A stretch of 45,276 nucleotides of DNA from Actinomycetes bacterium (lineage in GTDB: Bacteria; Actinomycetota; Acidimicrobiia; Acidimicrobiales; JAKAVM01). A model generated the notes under the pieces. That model was not told the origin of the DNA. It saw only the letters and a list, made by a program, of their open reading frames with translations, and ran no database searches. Location: assembly GCA_021827485.1 (NCBI GenBank), contig JAKAVM010000106.1, positions 1 to 45,276 on the forward strand, given 5' to 3'. The position numbers and the translations under genes were made by a program. Numbering within the stretch: the first letter of the stretch is position 1; the number at the start of each line of letters is the position of its first letter. Shown here piece after piece: positions 43,540 to 45,276 of the stretch.

Positions 43540-44019
43540 ATGCCGCAAGTAGTTGTAGTAGGCGATGGAGAGGCGCAAGGCATGGCAGAGATGGTTAGAG
43601 GTCTGATCGGGGCCAACCTTGAAGATTCGCCAATGAGAGCAAGACTAACGAGTATGGTTCATGGGAGCGTTGTACTCGAAGCAGCCGATCGAGGACTATC
43701 TGTCACTCTTAGCTTCATGGGCAACGTCATAGAAGTTCGTCCGTTCGCTTTGAGCGGAGTATCGTGCTTACAGGGGCCATGGTTGGAGATGACTAAAGTA
43801 TGTAGCGGTAGGGAGTCTCCCCTAAGGGCCATAGCTAATCGCGATCTAAAAGCAATTTTGCTAAGACCTTATCTTGTCATGTTTGTAGCGGCCTTCGCTA
43901 TGAAAGTACCACGCTCGACCTATCGCGAAGGTTCAGTCAAGCAGTCCATTTGTCGAATGTTATCGAAGTTTTGTAAGAAAATCGTGAGCTTATATCCAAT
44001 TCGCCACAGAAAGGAATAA
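43540..44019 (+). CDS. Second SCP2-like protein
   Basis: 159 residues. MARGS-type features are absent; instead SMVHGSVVLEAADRGLSVTLSFMGNVIEV, then GVSCLQGPWLEMTKVCSGRESPLRAIANRDLK follow an SCP2-like pattern, and a hydrophobic helix (LRPYLVMFVAAFAM) precedes a basic tail (SKFCKKIVSLYPIRHRKE). The last helix and basic tail may attach it to the membrane. ATG with AGG nine bases upstream. The assignment is by pattern only; it may be a different lipid-binding fold. Confidence 0.55.
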   Translation: MPQVVVVGDGEAQGMAEMVRGLIGANLEDSPMRARLTSMVHGSVVLEAADRGLSVTLSFMGNVIEVRPFALSGVSCLQGPWLEMTKVCSGRESPLRAIANRDLKAILLRPYLVMFVAAFAMKVPRSTYREGSVKQSICRMLSKFCKKIVSLYPIRHRKE

Positions 44020-44022
44020 TAG

Positions 44023-44112
44023 ATGAATCCACTGATCAAGAACCCAAGAGGAGTGACCAAGGGTCCAAGAGGAGAAACCAAGAACCCAAGACGAGTTGAG
44101 GAAAATCAATGA
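44023..44112 (+). CDS. 29-residue ORF with heptapeptide repeats, upstream of the chemoreceptor
   Basis: Not in the ORF track. AAAGGA precedes ATG 44023 at a proper distance; the product is basic and made of three seven-residue units (KNPRGVT, KGPRGET, KNPRRVE). Its TGA overlaps the chemoreceptor ATG (ATGA). It may be a leader peptide that couples translation, or a real small protein. The repeat parallels those at other junctions in this gene train. Confidence 0.5.
   Translation: MNPLIKNPRGVTKGPRGETKNPRRVEENQ
44038..44100 (+). repeat. 21-bp tandem repeat (3 copies) inside the small ORF
   Basis: AAGAACCCAAGAGGAGTGACC, AAGGGTCCAAGAGGAGAAACC and AAGAACCCAAGACGAGTTGAG follow one another; the period (21) keeps the frame of the small ORF. 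Confidence 0.93.
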
Positions 44113-45276
44113 GTATATGGAAACGACTCATGGCGACTTTGGGTCTAGGATTGCTTGCCGGTATTGTACTAGCTGCGGGAGGAATAACTGGTCTTGCTAA
44201 GATTGAAGGAAACGCTACAAGAGGTTTTGTAGATGCGCAAGCGATCGACTACTTAGGGAAGCTTCACGATGCACTAGGTGATGCAAGGGTAGAAGCTCTT
44301 AGCTATATCATTGCCCCTAATTCCGCTAGGGCAGCTATTATGAACGGGAATTCACCATTAGTACCGGCAAATATAGTCAGCACAGACGCTGAGATTTCCC
44401 ATGATGCATCAATGTTCTTGTCGCTGACTTCCTCGCTCAAAGGAGGAGCTGCACTTCGAAATCAAGTACTGCAAAATGGAAAGTTGCTAAATCAAGGAAT
44501 GCAGGCATTGGGAAATTGGCGCAACGTGCGCAATAATCTAGTCTTTACTGCGGCCAACAATGGAAATACTCAGCAAGCAACAACTGCCGCACTTGGACCT
44601 CTCATGAGTGCTTATGACGCATACTCTACACCTTTTGATACTTTGGTTAGCAATGAGTCAGGTCTCTTGAAGAGTGAACTTGCTTCAGCCAGAAATACCT
44701 ACACCGAAATGAAAGATGCTCTCCTGGCCATAATTATTGCGTCGTGTATAGTTGTTCCAATTTTTATAGTTGTGCTTACACGCTCTTTGACAAAGCCCCT
44801 TGCCAAATCGGCTTCGATCCTGGAAGAAGTGTCGAATGGGGATCTTCGATCTCGGATAGACCATATTGCAAGTGATGAGATTGGTAGAATGGCCCAGTCA
44901 TTGAATAAAGCACTGGACAAAATTGCACAAGTAATTGCTTATATTAATCAACACGCCGACACACTTAGCAGTGCTTCTGTAGAGCTATCAGCGGTTGCAA
45001 AACAGATGCAGAATAATGCCTCGGTGACATCAAAAAGAGCCCAGTCAGCGTCAGTCGGGGCGGTTGAAATTACTTCTAGTACATCAAACGTTGCTTCGAA
45101 CACCGGGCAGCTACTCATATCTGTCAAGGATATTGGGCGTAATGCCTCCGAGGCAGCTATATTTGCGACGTCAGCAACTAGCAAAGTTGAAGCTGCTAAC
45201 ACTATCGTGAAGCAACTTGATGGCTCAATTGAAACCATTGGTACGATTGTCAGTCTTATATCCAAAATTGCGGGGC
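44109..45276 (+). CDS. Methyl-accepting chemotaxis protein (3' end outside window)
   Basis: Not in the ORF track because it runs off the edge; 389 codons are open. MSIWKRLMATLGLGLLAGIV is a basic start and first membrane helix (about 8-27), followed by an extracytoplasmic helical sensor of about 170 residues (DALGDARVEALSYIIAPNS), a second membrane helix (ALLAIIIASCIVVPIFIVVL, about 203-223), a HAMP domain (LTKPLAKSASILEEVSNGDL to DEIGRMAQSLNKALDKI) and the beginning of the methyl-accepting signalling hairpin (SSASVELSAVAKQMQNN, VSLISKIAG). It would sense a signal at the membrane and control CheA. It overlaps the upstream small ORF by ATGA. Whether it responds to a product of the desaturase genes cannot be told. 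Confidence 0.92.
   Translation, partial: MSIWKRLMATLGLGLLAGIVLAAGGITGLAKIEGNATRGFVDAQAIDYLGKLHDALGDARVEALSYIIAPNSARAAIMNGNSPLVPANIVSTDAEISHDASMFLSLTSSLKGGAALRNQVLQNGKLLNQGMQALGNWRNVRNNLVFTAANNGNTQQATTAALGPLMSAYDAYSTPFDTLVSNESGLLKSELASARNTYTEMKDALLAIIIASCIVVPIFIVVLTRSLTKPLAKSASILEEVSNGDLRSRIDHIASDEIGRMAQSLNKALDKIAQVIAYINQHADTLSSASVELSAVAKQMQNNASVTSKRAQSASVGAVEITSSTSNVASNTGQLLISVKDIGRNASEAAIFATSATSKVEAANTIVKQLDGSIETIGTIVSLISKIAG

Overview
ORGANISM. The window looks like the chromosome of an acidophilic, iron-oxidising actinobacterium of the class Acidimicrobiia; an Acidithrix-like organism is my best guess, by inference only. The clues are moderate GC, GTG and TTG starts, several genes with a -10 box directly before the start codon (leaderless mRNA), a sulfocyanin-type blue copper lipoprotein, many secreted beta-propeller proteins, and the [11 protein letters not shown] repeat that I associate with Acidimicrobiia. 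I see no transposase, integrase, phage gene or CRISPR array.

LAYOUT. 1-2.5 kb: the 3' part of a molybdopterin oxidoreductase, then a GC-rich two-gene cassette (DUF5674-like gene plus a small partner) lying between two arrays of one 35-bp tandem repeat; both outside genes end inside these arrays. 2.5-5.7 kb: a TolB-like lipoprotein, an SDR/alpha-beta hydrolase pair and tRNA-Pro. 5.9-13.3 kb: an AddB-AddA type helicase-nuclease pair. 13.3-17.1 kb: sulfocyanin-like lipoprotein, GT4 glycosyltransferase and two GC-rich lipoprotein genes. 17.1-23.3 kb: ClpB (with a short loop in its second ATPase domain), a divergent Kelch/NHL lipoprotein, a methyltransferase and an MscS channel. 23.3-24.1 kb: an XRE/nucleotidyltransferase pair resembling a toxin-antitoxin module. 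24.2-26.7 kb: a MarR regulator divergent from a DrrAB-like ABC exporter, with an operator-like inverted repeat between them. 26.9-37.0 kb: a surface/envelope block: a mucin-like secreted protein, an ECF sigma factor with a membrane DUF4349 partner (probable anti-sigma factor), a 1465-residue LamG-repeat protein and an NHL/IPT protein with three GC-rich 42-residue repeats. 37.1-45.3 kb: one long + strand gene train: FAD oxidoreductase, small membrane protein, phytoene-desaturase-like enzyme, SCP2-like protein, second desaturase-like enzyme, second SCP2-like protein, a 29-codon ORF and a chemoreceptor that runs off the window (the last two are absent from the ORF track).

HOW IT FITS. The most unusual feature is the repeated presence of short tandem duplications exactly at stop codons. 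Four of the gene junctions in the 37-45 kb train and both edges of the DUF5674 cassette carry period 21-52 bp repeats that contain the stop, have changed the C-terminus, or have created a mini-ORF linking one gene's stop to the next gene's start. The same train alternates FAD desaturase-like enzymes with SCP2-type lipid-carrier-like proteins, suggesting an uncharacterised pathway on a hydrophobic substrate. All functional statements rest on motif reading without database searches.
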